Source: Dyella sp. EPa41 (GTDB taxonomy: Bacteria; Pseudomonadota; Gammaproteobacteria; Xanthomonadales; Rhodanobacteraceae). From it: a stretch of 64,000 nucleotides of DNA. Below are positions 26,332 through 35,798 of the stretch, one piece after another. Every line of letters begins with the position of its first letter. Position 1 is the first letter of the stretch. The DNA is taken from the NCBI RefSeq assembly GCF_016586165.1, contig NZ_BCPR01000004.1:1-64000 (forward strand), in the 5' to 3' direction. The notes beneath the pieces were generated by a model. That model was not told the origin of the DNA, did no database searches, and saw only the letters and a program-made list of their open reading frames with translations. The position numbers were made by a program, and so were the translations under genes.

Positions 26332-26727
26332 TCAATGCTCGACATCGAGCTGGTTGTCGACCCGGGTCACGCCGGGCGTGCCACCGGCTATGGCTTCAAC
26401 GCGGGCCTTCTCTCCCGCATCGCGCACGACCCCGCGCAGCGTCACCACGCCGCCAATGGCGATCAGCTTGACGTTGTGCGCCGACGACGACAGCGAGTGA
26501 TCGCCGACGATGGCCTTGCGCACGCGCGCCGCCAGTTGCACATCGGCCTTGTCGTTGGGCTGGTTCTGCGGCGTGGGGTTGGCGCCATGGGCGTCGCGCT
26601 GGTTGGTCTTGCTGTCGTTCGGCGGCGGCCCGGACGAGGTGGCGGTGGCTTGATAGCCAAGGCCTTGCACCGCATATAGCAGGAGCGAGGCGGACAGCAG
26701 CAGACCGGTGCATTTGGCGGCTTTCAT
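26332..26727 (-). CDS. Periplasmic BON-domain protein
   Basis: A 131-residue exported protein. Residues 1-25 are a signal peptide (MKAAKCTGLLLSASLLLYAV). A polar Asn/Pro-rich linker follows. Residues about 60-130 are a BON domain: DVQLAARVRKAIVGD, NVKLIAIGGVVTLRGVV, EKARVEAIA and VTRVDNQLDV. BON domains bind phospholipid and occur in OsmY-type osmotic-stress proteins. It is the first gene of a two-gene unit with the YflT-like protein and is divergent from alkB. Confidence 0.82.
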   Translation of the reverse strand: MKAAKCTGLLLSASLLLYAVQGLGYQATATSSGPPPNDSKTNQRDAHGANPTPQNQPNDKADVQLAARVRKAIVGDHSLSSSAHNVKLIAIGGVVTLRGVVRDAGEKARVEAIAGGTPGVTRVDNQLDVEH

Positions 26728-26840
26728 GGCGGGCGAATCCGTCGGTGACGTGGCTGTGGGTTGTCGCAATCCGTGAGTCCAGCCGTGGTGAATATCCCGC
26801 CAAGCCTTAGTCCATGACGCGCTTCTTGCGCACCTGAACC

Positions 26841-27425
26841 ATGACGCAGTTTTCCTTGTTCAACGAAGGCCCCCTCGTCCTGCTGAACGACGCCAGCGGG
26901 CGGATCGTGTACGAGGAAAACGTGATCGATCCCGCGACGGCCGACCGCTGGTTCCAGCAGTTGCTGCATGGTGCGATCTGGTCCCAGCAGCGGCGCGTGA
27001 TGTACGAGCGCGAGCTGGACGTGCCGCGGCTGACGGCCCATTTCGGTTTTCGCGACGAGTCCTGGCCCCAGCCGCTTGCCGACGCCATGGAACGCGTCAG
27101 CCGGCACACCGGCCAGGACTTCGACAGCATCGGACTCAATCTTTATCGCGACGAGCATGACAGCGTCGCGATGCATAACGATCGCCTGGCCGACCTGGCT
27201 GAAGGCAGGCCCATCGCCTTGCTCTCGCTGGGCACGACGCGACGCATGCTGATACGCAGCAAGGCGGTGCCGCGCCGCCGTTTCGACCTCGACCTGAACC
27301 CCGGCAGCCTGCTGTTGATGGACTGGCAAAGCCAGCATCACTACGACCACGGCATTCCCAAACAGACCCAGCCGGTGGGTCCGCGCATCAGCGTCGCGTT
27401 CCGCACGCGCCGGCGCGACGACTGA
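26841..27425 (+). CDS. alkB: AlkB-like 2-oxoglutarate/Fe(II) DNA-repair dioxygenase
   Basis: A 194-residue dioxygenase of the short AlkB type, expected to remove methyl or etheno lesions from bases by oxidation. Visible active-site elements are NLYRDEHDSVAMHND (the HxD iron ligands, about residues 112-114), LLLMDW, the third iron ligand His in HHYDHGIPK (about 170) and the 2-oxoglutarate-binding arginines of GPRISVAFR. The N-terminus lacks the adaptation-response partner Ada. It is monocistronic and ends 3 bp before a convergent outer-membrane protein gene. Confidence 0.9.
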   Translation: MTQFSLFNEGPLVLLNDASGRIVYEENVIDPATADRWFQQLLHGAIWSQQRRVMYERELDVPRLTAHFGFRDESWPQPLADAMERVSRHTGQDFDSIGLNLYRDEHDSVAMHNDRLADLAEGRPIALLSLGTTRRMLIRSKAVPRRRFDLDLNPGSLLLMDWQSQHHYDHGIPKQTQPVGPRISVAFRTRRRDD

Positions 27426-27428
27426 GCA

Positions 27429-28088
27429 TCACAATCCGACGTTGAGCCCGAAGGTGAGCCAGCGGTCATGCGCGGCGACACTGCCGCGGCCCACGATCAC
27501 GTCCACGCTGTCGTTGTTGCGGAACGTCCACCGCAATCCGATCTGCGAGGTGGCATCGCCGAGCCAGGGGTGAATGTGCTCGGCCACCACGGCGAGATGC
27601 GTGGAGAGCTTGTATTTCAGCCCCAGGCCCAGCAGCGTTTGCCATTGGCGATCGCGGGACCAGAACGCGCCGACGTCGGCATGGATCGACCAGCGCCCTT
27701 GCCCCGAAGGCGTCCATGTCATCGCCGCATAGGCATTGCGCGAGAGCACATGCCCGTTCGACCAGGTGACGCCGGTGTTGACCGCCATGCCCAGCGGATG
27801 CACCGAGGGATCGCGCAGCATCCACTTCACCGCGGGACTCTCCTGATGCTGGTATGGATGGTTCTGCCCCGCCACGCCCAGCGACCATTCCACCGGCCCG
27901 GTGCTGCAGGCGGGCAAGGTATTCAGAGCCTGTTGCCCGCCAGAGAACGCCTGCGCCCAGCTCTGCACCTGGCATTGGCCCGCCGGCGTGATCGCGGCGT
28001 CGTCGACGAGGTAGGCACCGGCACCCGCATGCACCCGATGCGACCCGACGCCCATCACCACGACCAGCGCCACCGCCCCTTTGCGCAC
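27429..28088 (-). CDS. Putative outer-membrane beta-barrel protein
   Basis: A 219-residue protein with a signal peptide ending near SHRVHAGAG (residues 1-22). The rest alternates polar and hydrophobic residues in short strands with aromatic girdles (WSLGVAGQNH, MAVNTGVTWSNG, LLGLGLKYKLSTHLAVVAEHI, IGLRWTFRNND) and ends in FGLNVGL, consistent with a small barrel. No named family is recognised. It begins 4 bp after the stop of the metal transporter gene on the same strand, so it is co-transcribed with it and with the isochorismatase gene; it might aid metal passage, but that is inference. Confidence 0.65.
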   Translation of the reverse strand: MRKGAVALVVVMGVGSHRVHAGAGAYLVDDAAITPAGQCQVQSWAQAFSGGQQALNTLPACSTGPVEWSLGVAGQNHPYQHQESPAVKWMLRDPSVHPLGMAVNTGVTWSNGHVLSRNAYAAMTWTPSGQGRWSIHADVGAFWSRDRQWQTLLGLGLKYKLSTHLAVVAEHIHPWLGDATSQIGLRWTFRNNDSVDVIVGRGSVAAHDRWLTFGLNVGL

Positions 28089-28092
28089 GGCC

Positions 28093-29388
28093 TCATCCCT
28101 TGCCCATCGTGGCGAACATCACGATGGCGGCGATGGCCATCACCGCGGTAGCCAGCCAGCCGAGCACCAGCAACCACCCGCGCACTACTTGCTGGCCCAT
28201 CGCCTGCCGGCGGCGGCTCACGATCATGATGGCCGCCATCAGCGGCACCGCGCAGACGCCATTGACCACCGCGCTCCAGTACAGCGCCTTGATCGGGTCA
28301 AGCGGCGACAACGTCAGCGCCGCGCCCAGCACCATGGCGCCGATGAGCACGCCATAGAACAACTTTGCCTCGCGTGGCGTGTTGTCCAAGCCATAGCGCG
28401 CGTGGGCGGCGCCGGCCACGGCGAAGGCAGTGGCCCCAGCCAGCACCGGCACGGCGAGCAAGCCCGTGCTGATGATGCCCAGCGAAAACAGCGTGAAAGC
28501 GAATCGCCCGGCGATCGGGCGCAAGGCCTCGGCCGCCTCCGACGTGGAGGTGATGTCGGTCTTGCCATGCGCATGCAGCACCGCGGCCGCCGTGACGATC
28601 ATGAAGAACGCGATGACGTTGGAAAAGACCATGCCGGCGCTGGTATCCAGGGCAATGCGACGCAAGGCATCCGGCGCCTGCTCCGCGGCGTCGCGCAGCG
28701 GCTCGCGCTCATCGCTCTCGCGCAGTTCTTCCACCTCCTGCGCCGCCTGCCAGCAAAACAGGTAGGGGCTGATGGTGGTGCCCAGCACGGCGACCAGCCC
28801 GGTCACGTACTGAAGATTCCACGGCGCGCGTGGCATGACGACCGCGCGCGCCACTTCGCCCCAGGGCACCTTGACCGCAAAAACGGTGGCGACATAGGCA
28901 AACAGGCTCAGCGAGAGCACCTTGAGTATCGGCGAGTAGCGCTCGAACGAGACGTAGACCTGCAAGGCCGTGGAAATCACCGCGAATGCCATCGCATAGA
29001 CGATGCCCGGGCCACCCAGCAGCAGCTTGGCCGCGGCGCCCATGGCTGCCAGGTCAGCGCCGATGTTGATCACGTTCGCCACGACCAGCAGCGCCACCAG
29101 GAACCACACGGCCGGCCGGGGAAACTGGCGCGCGAGATTATCCGCCAAACCCCGGCCCGTCACACGACCGATACGCGCGCTCACCATCTGGATGGCGATC
29201 ATCAACGGCGTGGTGACGAACACGATCCACAGCATGGCGTAGCCGAAACCCGCGCCCACCTGCGAGTAGGTGGCCACGCCGCTCGGGTCGTCATCGGCCG
29301 CGCCGGTTACCAATCCCGCGCTGAGCCGCTTCCACCAGGGGCTGGACGATGACGACGACGCGGCCGGGTCGTGCGCAGCCCTTTGCAT
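28093..29388 (-). CDS. Divergent NRAMP-family divalent metal transporter
   Basis: A 431-residue inner-membrane protein with about 11 hydrophobic segments. The NRAMP fold is recognisable from GAADDDPSGVATYSQVGAGFG in helix 1 (given as position rather than a named site), followed by MIAIQMVSARIGRVTGRGL. Canonical NRAMPs carry DPGN in helix 1 and MPH in helix 6; here these are DPSG and, at the aligned GTTISPYLF, SPY. This places it in a non-canonical NRAMP clade, so manganese/iron selectivity should not be assumed; magnesium or others are possible. ATG overlaps the isochorismatase stop by one base. Confidence 0.8.
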   Translation of the reverse strand: MQRAAHDPAASSSSSSPWWKRLSAGLVTGAADDDPSGVATYSQVGAGFGYAMLWIVFVTTPLMIAIQMVSARIGRVTGRGLADNLARQFPRPAVWFLVALLVVANVINIGADLAAMGAAAKLLLGGPGIVYAMAFAVISTALQVYVSFERYSPILKVLSLSLFAYVATVFAVKVPWGEVARAVVMPRAPWNLQYVTGLVAVLGTTISPYLFCWQAAQEVEELRESDEREPLRDAAEQAPDALRRIALDTSAGMVFSNVIAFFMIVTAAAVLHAHGKTDITSTSEAAEALRPIAGRFAFTLFSLGIISTGLLAVPVLAGATAFAVAGAAHARYGLDNTPREAKLFYGVLIGAMVLGAALTLSPLDPIKALYWSAVVNGVCAVPLMAAIMIVSRRRQAMGQQVVRGWLLVLGWLATAVMAIAAIVMFATMGKG

Positions 29389-29969
29389 CAGGCGGTTTCC
29401 GCCGAAAGCCACGTATCGGCCCGCTCCAGGCGCAATCCCAGGCTGTCGGCCATTTGCAGGAGCGCGCGGGCCTGTCGCTCCTTCGTCGCGCTGGCGACCG
29501 CGTCCCTGGCGATGGTGACGCGATAGCCGCGCACATGCGCATCGATGGCGGTGCACATCACGCACGCATCGGTGGCGGCGCCCGCGATGCACAGCTCCTT
29601 CGCGCCCAGGTGCTCCAGCAGGGGCACGAGCTGCGTGTGATAGAACGCCGAATGCCGCGACTTGAGCAACACGACGTCGTCGTTCGCCGGGTACAGGACT
29701 TCCAGGAGATGAAGAGACGCCGGCAAGCCCTCTCGCCCGGTATAGGCGAGCACACCACGCCAGCTGTCGCGCCAGCGCTGGAAATTGTCGTTGCAATAGA
29801 CCACCGGCTCACCCCGCTTGCGACACGTCGTGATGAGCGACGCCATGGCCGGCGCAACACGCACGAGCGCATCCGCCAGGGCGGGGCCGTCTTCAAACCG
29901 AAAATCGCTGAAGACATCCACCAGCAACAGCACACGCCTTGCCTGCACGGGCGACCGTGTCGCGATCAT
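29388..29969 (-). CDS. Isochorismatase-family cysteine hydrolase
   Basis: A 193-residue soluble hydrolase. The catalytic triad is visible: Asp in LLLVDVFSDF (about residue 17), Lys in LLKSRHSAFYHT (about 100), Cys in GAATDACVMC (about 132). The family includes nicotinamidases, ureidoacrylate and biuret hydrolases, so the substrate is open. I chose the ATG at 29969, preceded by GTGGAGG at short spacing; an ATG at 30008 is an alternative. Its stop overlaps the metal-transporter start (TGATG). It is divergent from the glycogen/trehalose operon. Confidence 0.82.
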   Translation of the reverse strand: MIATRSPVQARRVLLLVDVFSDFRFEDGPALADALVRVAPAMASLITTCRKRGEPVVYCNDNFQRWRDSWRGVLAYTGREGLPASLHLLEVLYPANDDVVLLKSRHSAFYHTQLVPLLEHLGAKELCIAGAATDACVMCTAIDAHVRGYRVTIARDAVASATKERQARALLQMADSLGLRLERADTWLSAETA

Positions 29970-30319
29970 CGCGCCTCCACTTGCAACCGATGAGCGGACA
30001 GTGGCCATGGCGCCGTCCACGCGCGGTATGGCCGACGTGAGAAGGCTGTCGAATGCGCGGTGCGCCTGCCATGCGTCGCACCGACCTCGGCCATGTGCCC
30101 GCATGCGTCGCAGGCCGTCGTCATTCGGTCACGCACTCCACATATTTATCGCGCATGCGCCGCTCACGTTCCTTATGGTCGACTTACACGCCGAGTTGAT
30201 GCGCCAACTCCTAGCGTCTGGGTCATTGCCGCAGCCACCCCTGGTTGCCGCATCTCCCACAACCATGCAGCAACCGGCCGCCGCCAGCGCGTGGCGTGCC
30301 GGCGCGAGAAGTACGCGCC
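29970..30319. other. Divergent promoter region isochorismatase / glgA
   Basis: About 350 bp with no supported gene. The AT-rich patch around 30140-30180 (ACATATTTATCGC and TTCCTTATGG) is the likeliest place for promoters of the 12-kb glycogen/trehalose operon. No clear operator palindrome is seen. Confidence 0.4.
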
Positions 30320-31840
30320 ATGAGCAAAGCCATTTCGATTCGAAGCACCTCCTCCAAGGACGTCAAGCGGCGCCCCATCGATCATCGACCCAATCGGCCC
30401 TCCCGCCCCCGCCACGGGCAGATCAACGCGCTGTTCGTCACCACCGAGATGACCGACTTCGTCAAAACCGGCGGTCTTGGCGATGTGGCGGCCGCGCTGC
30501 CGCGCGCGCTCTCGCGCTGGCATGACATGCGCGTGCTGATTCCCGGCTATCCGGCCGTGCTGGAGCGCGCGCCCTCGCTGCGCTGGGTGGGCTGGACCCA
30601 GCCGTTCGCGGACCTGCCGGCCGCTCGTATCGGACACATGCGTACCGAGGATGGCCTCGAGGTGTACGTGCTGCGCCAGCCGGCGATGTTCGAACGCGTC
30701 GGCTCGCCCTATGTCAGCCCCACCGGCACCGACTGGACCGACAACGCCACGCGCTTCGCCTTGCTTTCCATGGCCGCGGCGCAGATGGCCATGGGCACCA
30801 CGGGCGTGGACTGGCGCCCTGACCTGCTGCATCTCAACGACTGGCCGACGGCGCTCGCGGCGTCCTACTTGCAATGGGAGGGCTGCCGCACGCCTTCGAT
30901 ACTGACCATCCACAACCTGGCGCACCAGGGGTTGTTCCCGATGACCGTACGCACGACGCTCGGCATCCCGCCGCGCGCGACCGAGGCGGACTACCACGGG
31001 CAGATCTCGTTCCTGCGGGCCGGCCTCATGCTGGCTGACCAGGTCACCACGGTGAGCGCAACCTACGCGGAACAGATCGCCACGCCGCTGTACGGCATGG
31101 GCCTGCATGCACTGCTCCATCGCCGTGCGGTGCAAGGCCGCCTGAGCGGTATCACCAACGGCATCGACGACACATGGAACCTTTCCGACGATCCCTCGCT
31201 GCCCCAAGGCAGCGACCACAGCGCCGAAGCGGTGCGGGCACGTGCACGCGCACAGTTGCGCAGCGAGCTGGGACTGGACGAGCACGAAGGCCCGGTATTC
31301 AGCTTCGTCGCGCGCATGGTGGCGCAAAAAGGCATCGACCTGGTGTGCGAAGTCGGTGCGCAGATCGTCTCGGCCGGCGGCCAGCTCGCATTGATCGGCG
31401 TGGGTGACGCGGATATGGAAGCGGCGGTGAGGCGTCTCGCCCGCCGGTTCCGTGGCCGCGTCGCCGCATCCATCGGCTTCAGCGAGCCGTTGGCCCGGCG
31501 CATGTTCGCCGGATCGGACTTCCTGCTGATGCCGTCGCGCTTCGAACCTTGCGGCCTGAGCCAGATGTATGCGCAGGCCTACGGCAGCCTGCCCATCGCG
31601 CACGCCACCGGTGGACTGCTCGACACCATCGAAGACGGCGTGACCGGGCTGCTGTTCTCGCAACCGCGTGCGATCGACCTTCGCCAGGCGTTGCAACGGG
31701 CCTTCCGCATCTACGATGAAACCGAACTGCTCCAGGCCATGCGTCGCGCAGCCATGGCCCAGCGCCACGACTGGGCTGGCCCGGCACGGCAGTACAGCGC
31801 CTTGTATGCGAAGGCGGTGGCCCAGCGTGCGGCAGCCTGA
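30320..31840 (+). CDS. glgA: Glycogen synthase (GT5)
   Basis: A 506-residue glucosyltransferase that extends alpha-1,4-glucan from ADP-glucose (or makes maltose-1-phosphate in some lineages). After a 35-residue basic extension the GT5 N-domain begins [22 protein letters not shown], which holds the KxGGL nucleotide-binding motif. Also seen are [45 protein letters not shown] and the C-domain [15 protein letters not shown] with its acid-base Glu and [10 protein letters not shown]. First gene of an operon continuing to 42659; no glgC is in the window. The ATG at 30320 is preferred over a Pro-rich upstream extension. Confidence 0.92.
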   Translation: MSKAISIRSTSSKDVKRRPIDHRPNRPSRPRHGQINALFVTTEMTDFVKTGGLGDVAAALPRALSRWHDMRVLIPGYPAVLERAPSLRWVGWTQPFADLPAARIGHMRTEDGLEVYVLRQPAMFERVGSPYVSPTGTDWTDNATRFALLSMAAAQMAMGTTGVDWRPDLLHLNDWPTALAASYLQWEGCRTPSILTIHNLAHQGLFPMTVRTTLGIPPRATEADYHGQISFLRAGLMLADQVTTVSATYAEQIATPLYGMGLHALLHRRAVQGRLSGITNGIDDTWNLSDDPSLPQGSDHSAEAVRARARAQLRSELGLDEHEGPVFSFVARMVAQKGIDLVCEVGAQIVSAGGQLALIGVGDADMEAAVRRLARRFRGRVAASIGFSEPLARRMFAGSDFLLMPSRFEPCGLSQMYAQAYGSLPIAHATGGLLDTIEDGVTGLLFSQPRAIDLRQALQRAFRIYDETELLQAMRRAAMAQRHDWAGPARQYSALYAKAVAQRAAA

Positions 31841-31842
31841 TC

Positions 31843-34056
31843 ATGGTGTCGAGCGTGCAAGTCGCTTCGTCGCGCAGCAACGGTACGGACAACGCCGAGT
31901 TGGCGCGCATCGCGACCGGCACGCACCAGGATCCGTTCGCGTGGCTGGGGCCGCATCGGCACGATGACAGCTGGTCGGTGCGCGCGTGCCTGCCCGGTGC
32001 GCGCCACGTCGATGTGCTGGATGAGCGAGGCGCGGTGTGGGCCAGCGCCACCCAGGAAGTCGCGGGCGTCTTCGTTGCCCGCGCCAGGTCCGATCCGGGG
32101 CGCTACACGTTGTGCGTCCAGTGGGAAACGATGGAACAAAGGCTGATCGATGCCTACGCTTTTCCGCCACTGCTCGACGAAAGCATGCTGCAGGCCTTCC
32201 ACGAAGGCAGATTGCATCATTCCGGGCGGCAGCTGGGCGCCTACCCGACGGTGCTGGACAACGTGGCCGGCGTGCATTTCGCCGTATGGGCACCCAATGC
32301 GTGGCGTGTCTCCGTGGTGGGCGATTTCAATGAATGGGACGGGCGTCGCCACGTGATGCGGCTGCGCCACCAGGCCGGCGTGTGGGAGATCTTCATCCCC
32401 GGCGTGCTGGCGGGCGAGCGCTACAAGTACGAACTGCTCGACCGGCAGGGACAACTGCTGCCATTGAAGGCCGATCCGTACGCGCTGCGCATGGAGCACC
32501 CCCCGGCCTCGGCGTCGATCGTCGCCGTGCCGTTGTCGGTGAAATGGCACGACACGCACTGGCGTGCGCAGCGCGCCAAGCACCAGCGACGCGATGCGCC
32601 GCTGTCGATCTACGAGGTGCACGCCGGCTCGTGGCGCCGCAAGCCCGGCGGCGGCGCCCCCGACTGGGACATGCTGGCGCGCGAGCTGGTCCCGTATGTG
32701 CAGGAGCTGGGCTTCACGCACATCGAATTGATGCCGGTGAGCGAACATCCGTTCGGTGGCTCGTGGGGTTACCAGCCGCTGGGCATCTACGCGCCGACGG
32801 CACGCATGGGCGACGCGGATGCGTTCGCCCGCTTCGTGGACTCGTGCCATGTCGCCGGGCTGGGCGTGATCATCGACTGGGTCGGCGCGCACTTTCCCGA
32901 CGATCCGCACGGGCTCGCGCGCTTCGACGGCACGGCGCTGTACGAGCACGCCGATCCGCGAGAGGGCTTCCACCAGGATTGGCACACGCTGATCTACAAC
33001 TATGGTCGCCGCGAAGTGGCGCAGTACCTCATCGGCAGCGCGCTGTCATGGATCGACCGCTTCCACGTCGACGGCCTGCGCATCGACGCCGTGGCGAGCA
33101 TGCTTTATCGCGACTACAGCCGCAATGAAGGCGAATGGGTGCCCAATCACCAGGGCGGGCGCGAGAACCTCGAAGCGATCGAGCTGCTGCGCGAACTCAA
33201 TCGCCTGATTGCCGAGCGCCACCCCGGCGTGCTGGTGATCGCCGAGGAATCCACCGCCTGGCCCGGCGTGACCGCGCGACTGCAGGAAGGCGGCCTGGGT
33301 TTCAGCTGCAAGTGGAACATGGGCTGGATGCACGACAGCCTGCGCTACATGCGGCGCAACCCCATCCATCGCCGCTACCACTACCACGACCTGACCTTCG
33401 GCATGACTTACGCCTACGCCGAACGCTTCATCCTCGCGCTGTCGCATGACGAGGTGGTGCACGGCAAGGGCTCGCTGCTGCGGCGCATGCCGGGCGACCA
33501 TTGGCAGCGCTTCGCGAACCTGCGCGCGTACTTCGGCTTCATGTGGGCGCATCCTGGCAAGAAGCTGTTGTTCATGGGGGGCGAGCTGGCCACCTGGCAC
33601 GAATGGGACCACGACGGCGAGCTGGACTGGCGCCTGTGCGAAAACCCCATGCACGAAGGCGTGCGCCGCCTGGTCGCCGACCTCAACCGCGTGCTGGTGA
33701 ACGAACCGGCGCTGCACCAGGAAGACGATCATCCGCGCGGCTTTGCCTGGGTCGTCGCCGACGACGCCAGGCAGTCGGTGTACGCCTTTGTCCGCTATGG
33801 CAGCGAGGGGACCGCGCCCGTGCTTGCGGTGAGCAACTTCACGCCGCAGCCGCGGCATGGCTATCGCATCGGGGTACCCGAGGCGGGCCGATGGAGCGAA
33901 CTGTGCAACACCGACAGCTCGTTCTACGGCGGCTCCAACGTGGGAAACAACGGCGTGATCTCCACCCTGCCCCAACCCAGCCACGGGTACGCGCAGTCGT
34001 TGACGCTCACCCTGCCGCCGCTGGCCACGTTGATCCTGCGCGCGGAGGACAGCTGA
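31843..34056 (+). CDS. glgB: 1,4-alpha-glucan branching enzyme (GH13)
   Basis: A 737-residue enzyme that cuts alpha-1,4 glucan and re-attaches it as alpha-1,6 branches. It begins 2 bp after glgA stops. N-terminal domains ([13 protein letters not shown]; then a CBM48-like [20 protein letters not shown]) precede the catalytic barrel: [13 protein letters not shown], the nucleophile Asp in [15 protein letters not shown], acid-base Glu in [10 protein letters not shown], and the transition-state Asp in [13 protein letters not shown]. Length equals the E. coli enzyme. It overlaps treZ by one base. Confidence 0.95.
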   Translation: MVSSVQVASSRSNGTDNAELARIATGTHQDPFAWLGPHRHDDSWSVRACLPGARHVDVLDERGAVWASATQEVAGVFVARARSDPGRYTLCVQWETMEQRLIDAYAFPPLLDESMLQAFHEGRLHHSGRQLGAYPTVLDNVAGVHFAVWAPNAWRVSVVGDFNEWDGRRHVMRLRHQAGVWEIFIPGVLAGERYKYELLDRQGQLLPLKADPYALRMEHPPASASIVAVPLSVKWHDTHWRAQRAKHQRRDAPLSIYEVHAGSWRRKPGGGAPDWDMLARELVPYVQELGFTHIELMPVSEHPFGGSWGYQPLGIYAPTARMGDADAFARFVDSCHVAGLGVIIDWVGAHFPDDPHGLARFDGTALYEHADPREGFHQDWHTLIYNYGRREVAQYLIGSALSWIDRFHVDGLRIDAVASMLYRDYSRNEGEWVPNHQGGRENLEAIELLRELNRLIAERHPGVLVIAEESTAWPGVTARLQEGGLGFSCKWNMGWMHDSLRYMRRNPIHRRYHYHDLTFGMTYAYAERFILALSHDEVVHGKGSLLRRMPGDHWQRFANLRAYFGFMWAHPGKKLLFMGGELATWHEWDHDGELDWRLCENPMHEGVRRLVADLNRVLVNEPALHQEDDHPRGFAWVVADDARQSVYAFVRYGSEGTAPVLAVSNFTPQPRHGYRIGVPEAGRWSELCNTDSSFYGGSNVGNNGVISTLPQPSHGYAQSLTLTLPPLATLILRAEDS

Positions 34057-35798
34057 TGGCGGCTGCGAGCTGGGGCGCCTCGCCGCTGCCTTCCGGGATG
34101 ACCGAGTTCCGCCTGTGGGCACCCGCCGCCCGGGAGGTCACCGTCGCGCTCGAGCACGGCACGGTACCCATGCGCGCGCTGCGCCACGGCGTGTTCGTAC
34201 TGCGGACCAAGGCGGCCGCTGGCGATGGCTACCGTTTCCGCATCGACGGCGAAGATGTGCCCGATCCGGCCGCGCGCGCGCAATTGGGCGACGTGCACGG
34301 CCCCAGCCTCGTGGTGGACCAGGACAGCTACCAGTGGATCCACCAGGGTTGGCGCGGCCGCCCCTGGCACGAAGCGGTGATCTGCGAAATCCATGTCGGC
34401 TGCATGGGCGGATTCGAGGCCGCGACCCGGGAGCTGCCATTGCTTCGCGAGGCCGGCTATACCGCCATCGAACTGATGCCTGTCGGCGAGTTTCCGGGCC
34501 GGCGCAACTGGGGCTACGACGGCGTGCTGCCCTATGCGCCCGAAGCGAGCTACGGGACGCCCGATCAACTGAAGGCGCTGGTCGATGCCGCGCATGGGCT
34601 CGGCATGATGGTGCTGCTGGACGTGGTCTACAACCACCTGGGGCCCAGCGGCAATGCGCTGCCGCGCTACGCGCCGTCGTTCTTCCGCCCGGACACGCCC
34701 ACGCCCTGGGGGCCCGCCATCGACTTCAGGCACGCCCGCGTGCGCGAATTCTTCGTCGAAAACGCCTTGATGTGGCTGCGCGACTACCGCTTCGACGGCT
34801 TGCGCCTGGATGCCGTGCACACGATCCATCCGGCATCCTTCCTGTACGACATCGCCACGCGCATCCGCAACGGCGTTGCGTCCAACCGGCACGTGCACCT
34901 GTTGCTGGAGAACGAGCGCAACGATCCCCGCCTCCTCGAACAGGCCTATACCGCGCAATGGAACGACGATGGCCACAACGCGCTGCACGCGCTGCTTACC
35001 GGCGAACGCGAGGGTTACTACGCCCATTTCGCCCGACGCCCCCTCGAGCAGACCATGCGCATGCTTGCCGAAGGCTTCGTCTACCAGGGCCAGCGCGACC
35101 AGCACGGCCGCCGTCGTGGCAGGCCGAGCGACGGATTGCCGCCCGAGGCATTCGTGCTGTTCCTGCAGAACCACGACCAGATCGGCAATCGACCGCTCGG
35201 CGATCGGCTGATCACGCTCATCCCGCGCGAACGCTGGCGCGCGGCGATGGCACTGGTGGCGCTGTGCCCGATGGTGCCGATGTTCTTCATGGGCGACGAA
35301 TGGGCGTGCGACACGCCCTTCTTCTATTTCACCGACTACCACGGCGTACTGGCCTCGCAGGTGCGCGAGGGACGACGCAACGAATTCGCCGCGTTCTCCG
35401 GCTTCTCGGACCCGGGACGACGCGCCCTCATACCCGACCCCAACGCCCGCGCCACGTTCGAGGCCTCATGGCCCAGGGGCGGCGATACGGCAGCGGCCTC
35501 GGCCATGCGCCGGTGGTTTCGCCGCCTGATCGACATGCGCATGCAGCATCTGGTGCCCGCCATCCATGGCTGCCACGCGCTCGGCTGCGCCCTGCTCGGT
35601 GGCCGTGCGCTGGTGGCGCGCTGGCGACTGGCCGACGGCGCGTCGTGGTCGCTTGCCTTCAATGTCGGCGCCTCCACGTTGCGCTACAAACCCGGCCCTT
35701 ATGCCGTGCGCATCCACCTCGAGGCCGCGCAGCCTGGCCTGCTCGAAGACGAACTGCCGCCCGACAGCCTGGCCGCCTGGCATGAGCCGCCACCGTGA
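34056..35798 (+). CDS. treZ: Maltooligosyltrehalose trehalohydrolase
   Basis: A 580-residue GH13 enzyme that releases trehalose from the end of maltooligosyltrehalose made by TreY. Seen in order: N-terminal TEFRLWAPAAREVTVAL (E-set domain), AVICEIHVGCM, FPGRRNWGYDGVLPYAP, DVVYNHLGPSGN, nucleophile Asp in FDGLRLDAVHTI, Glu in LLLENERND, and Asp in LQNHDQIGNR. The start ATG shares one base with the glgB stop (TGATG) and has GGAGG at good spacing. Paired with treY three genes on. Confidence 0.94.
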   Translation: MAAASWGASPLPSGMTEFRLWAPAAREVTVALEHGTVPMRALRHGVFVLRTKAAAGDGYRFRIDGEDVPDPAARAQLGDVHGPSLVVDQDSYQWIHQGWRGRPWHEAVICEIHVGCMGGFEAATRELPLLREAGYTAIELMPVGEFPGRRNWGYDGVLPYAPEASYGTPDQLKALVDAAHGLGMMVLLDVVYNHLGPSGNALPRYAPSFFRPDTPTPWGPAIDFRHARVREFFVENALMWLRDYRFDGLRLDAVHTIHPASFLYDIATRIRNGVASNRHVHLLLENERNDPRLLEQAYTAQWNDDGHNALHALLTGEREGYYAHFARRPLEQTMRMLAEGFVYQGQRDQHGRRRGRPSDGLPPEAFVLFLQNHDQIGNRPLGDRLITLIPRERWRAAMALVALCPMVPMFFMGDEWACDTPFFYFTDYHGVLASQVREGRRNEFAAFSGFSDPGRRALIPDPNARATFEASWPRGGDTAAASAMRRWFRRLIDMRMQHLVPAIHGCHALGCALLGGRALVARWRLADGASWSLAFNVGASTLRYKPGPYAVRIHLEAAQPGLLEDELPPDSLAAWHEPPP

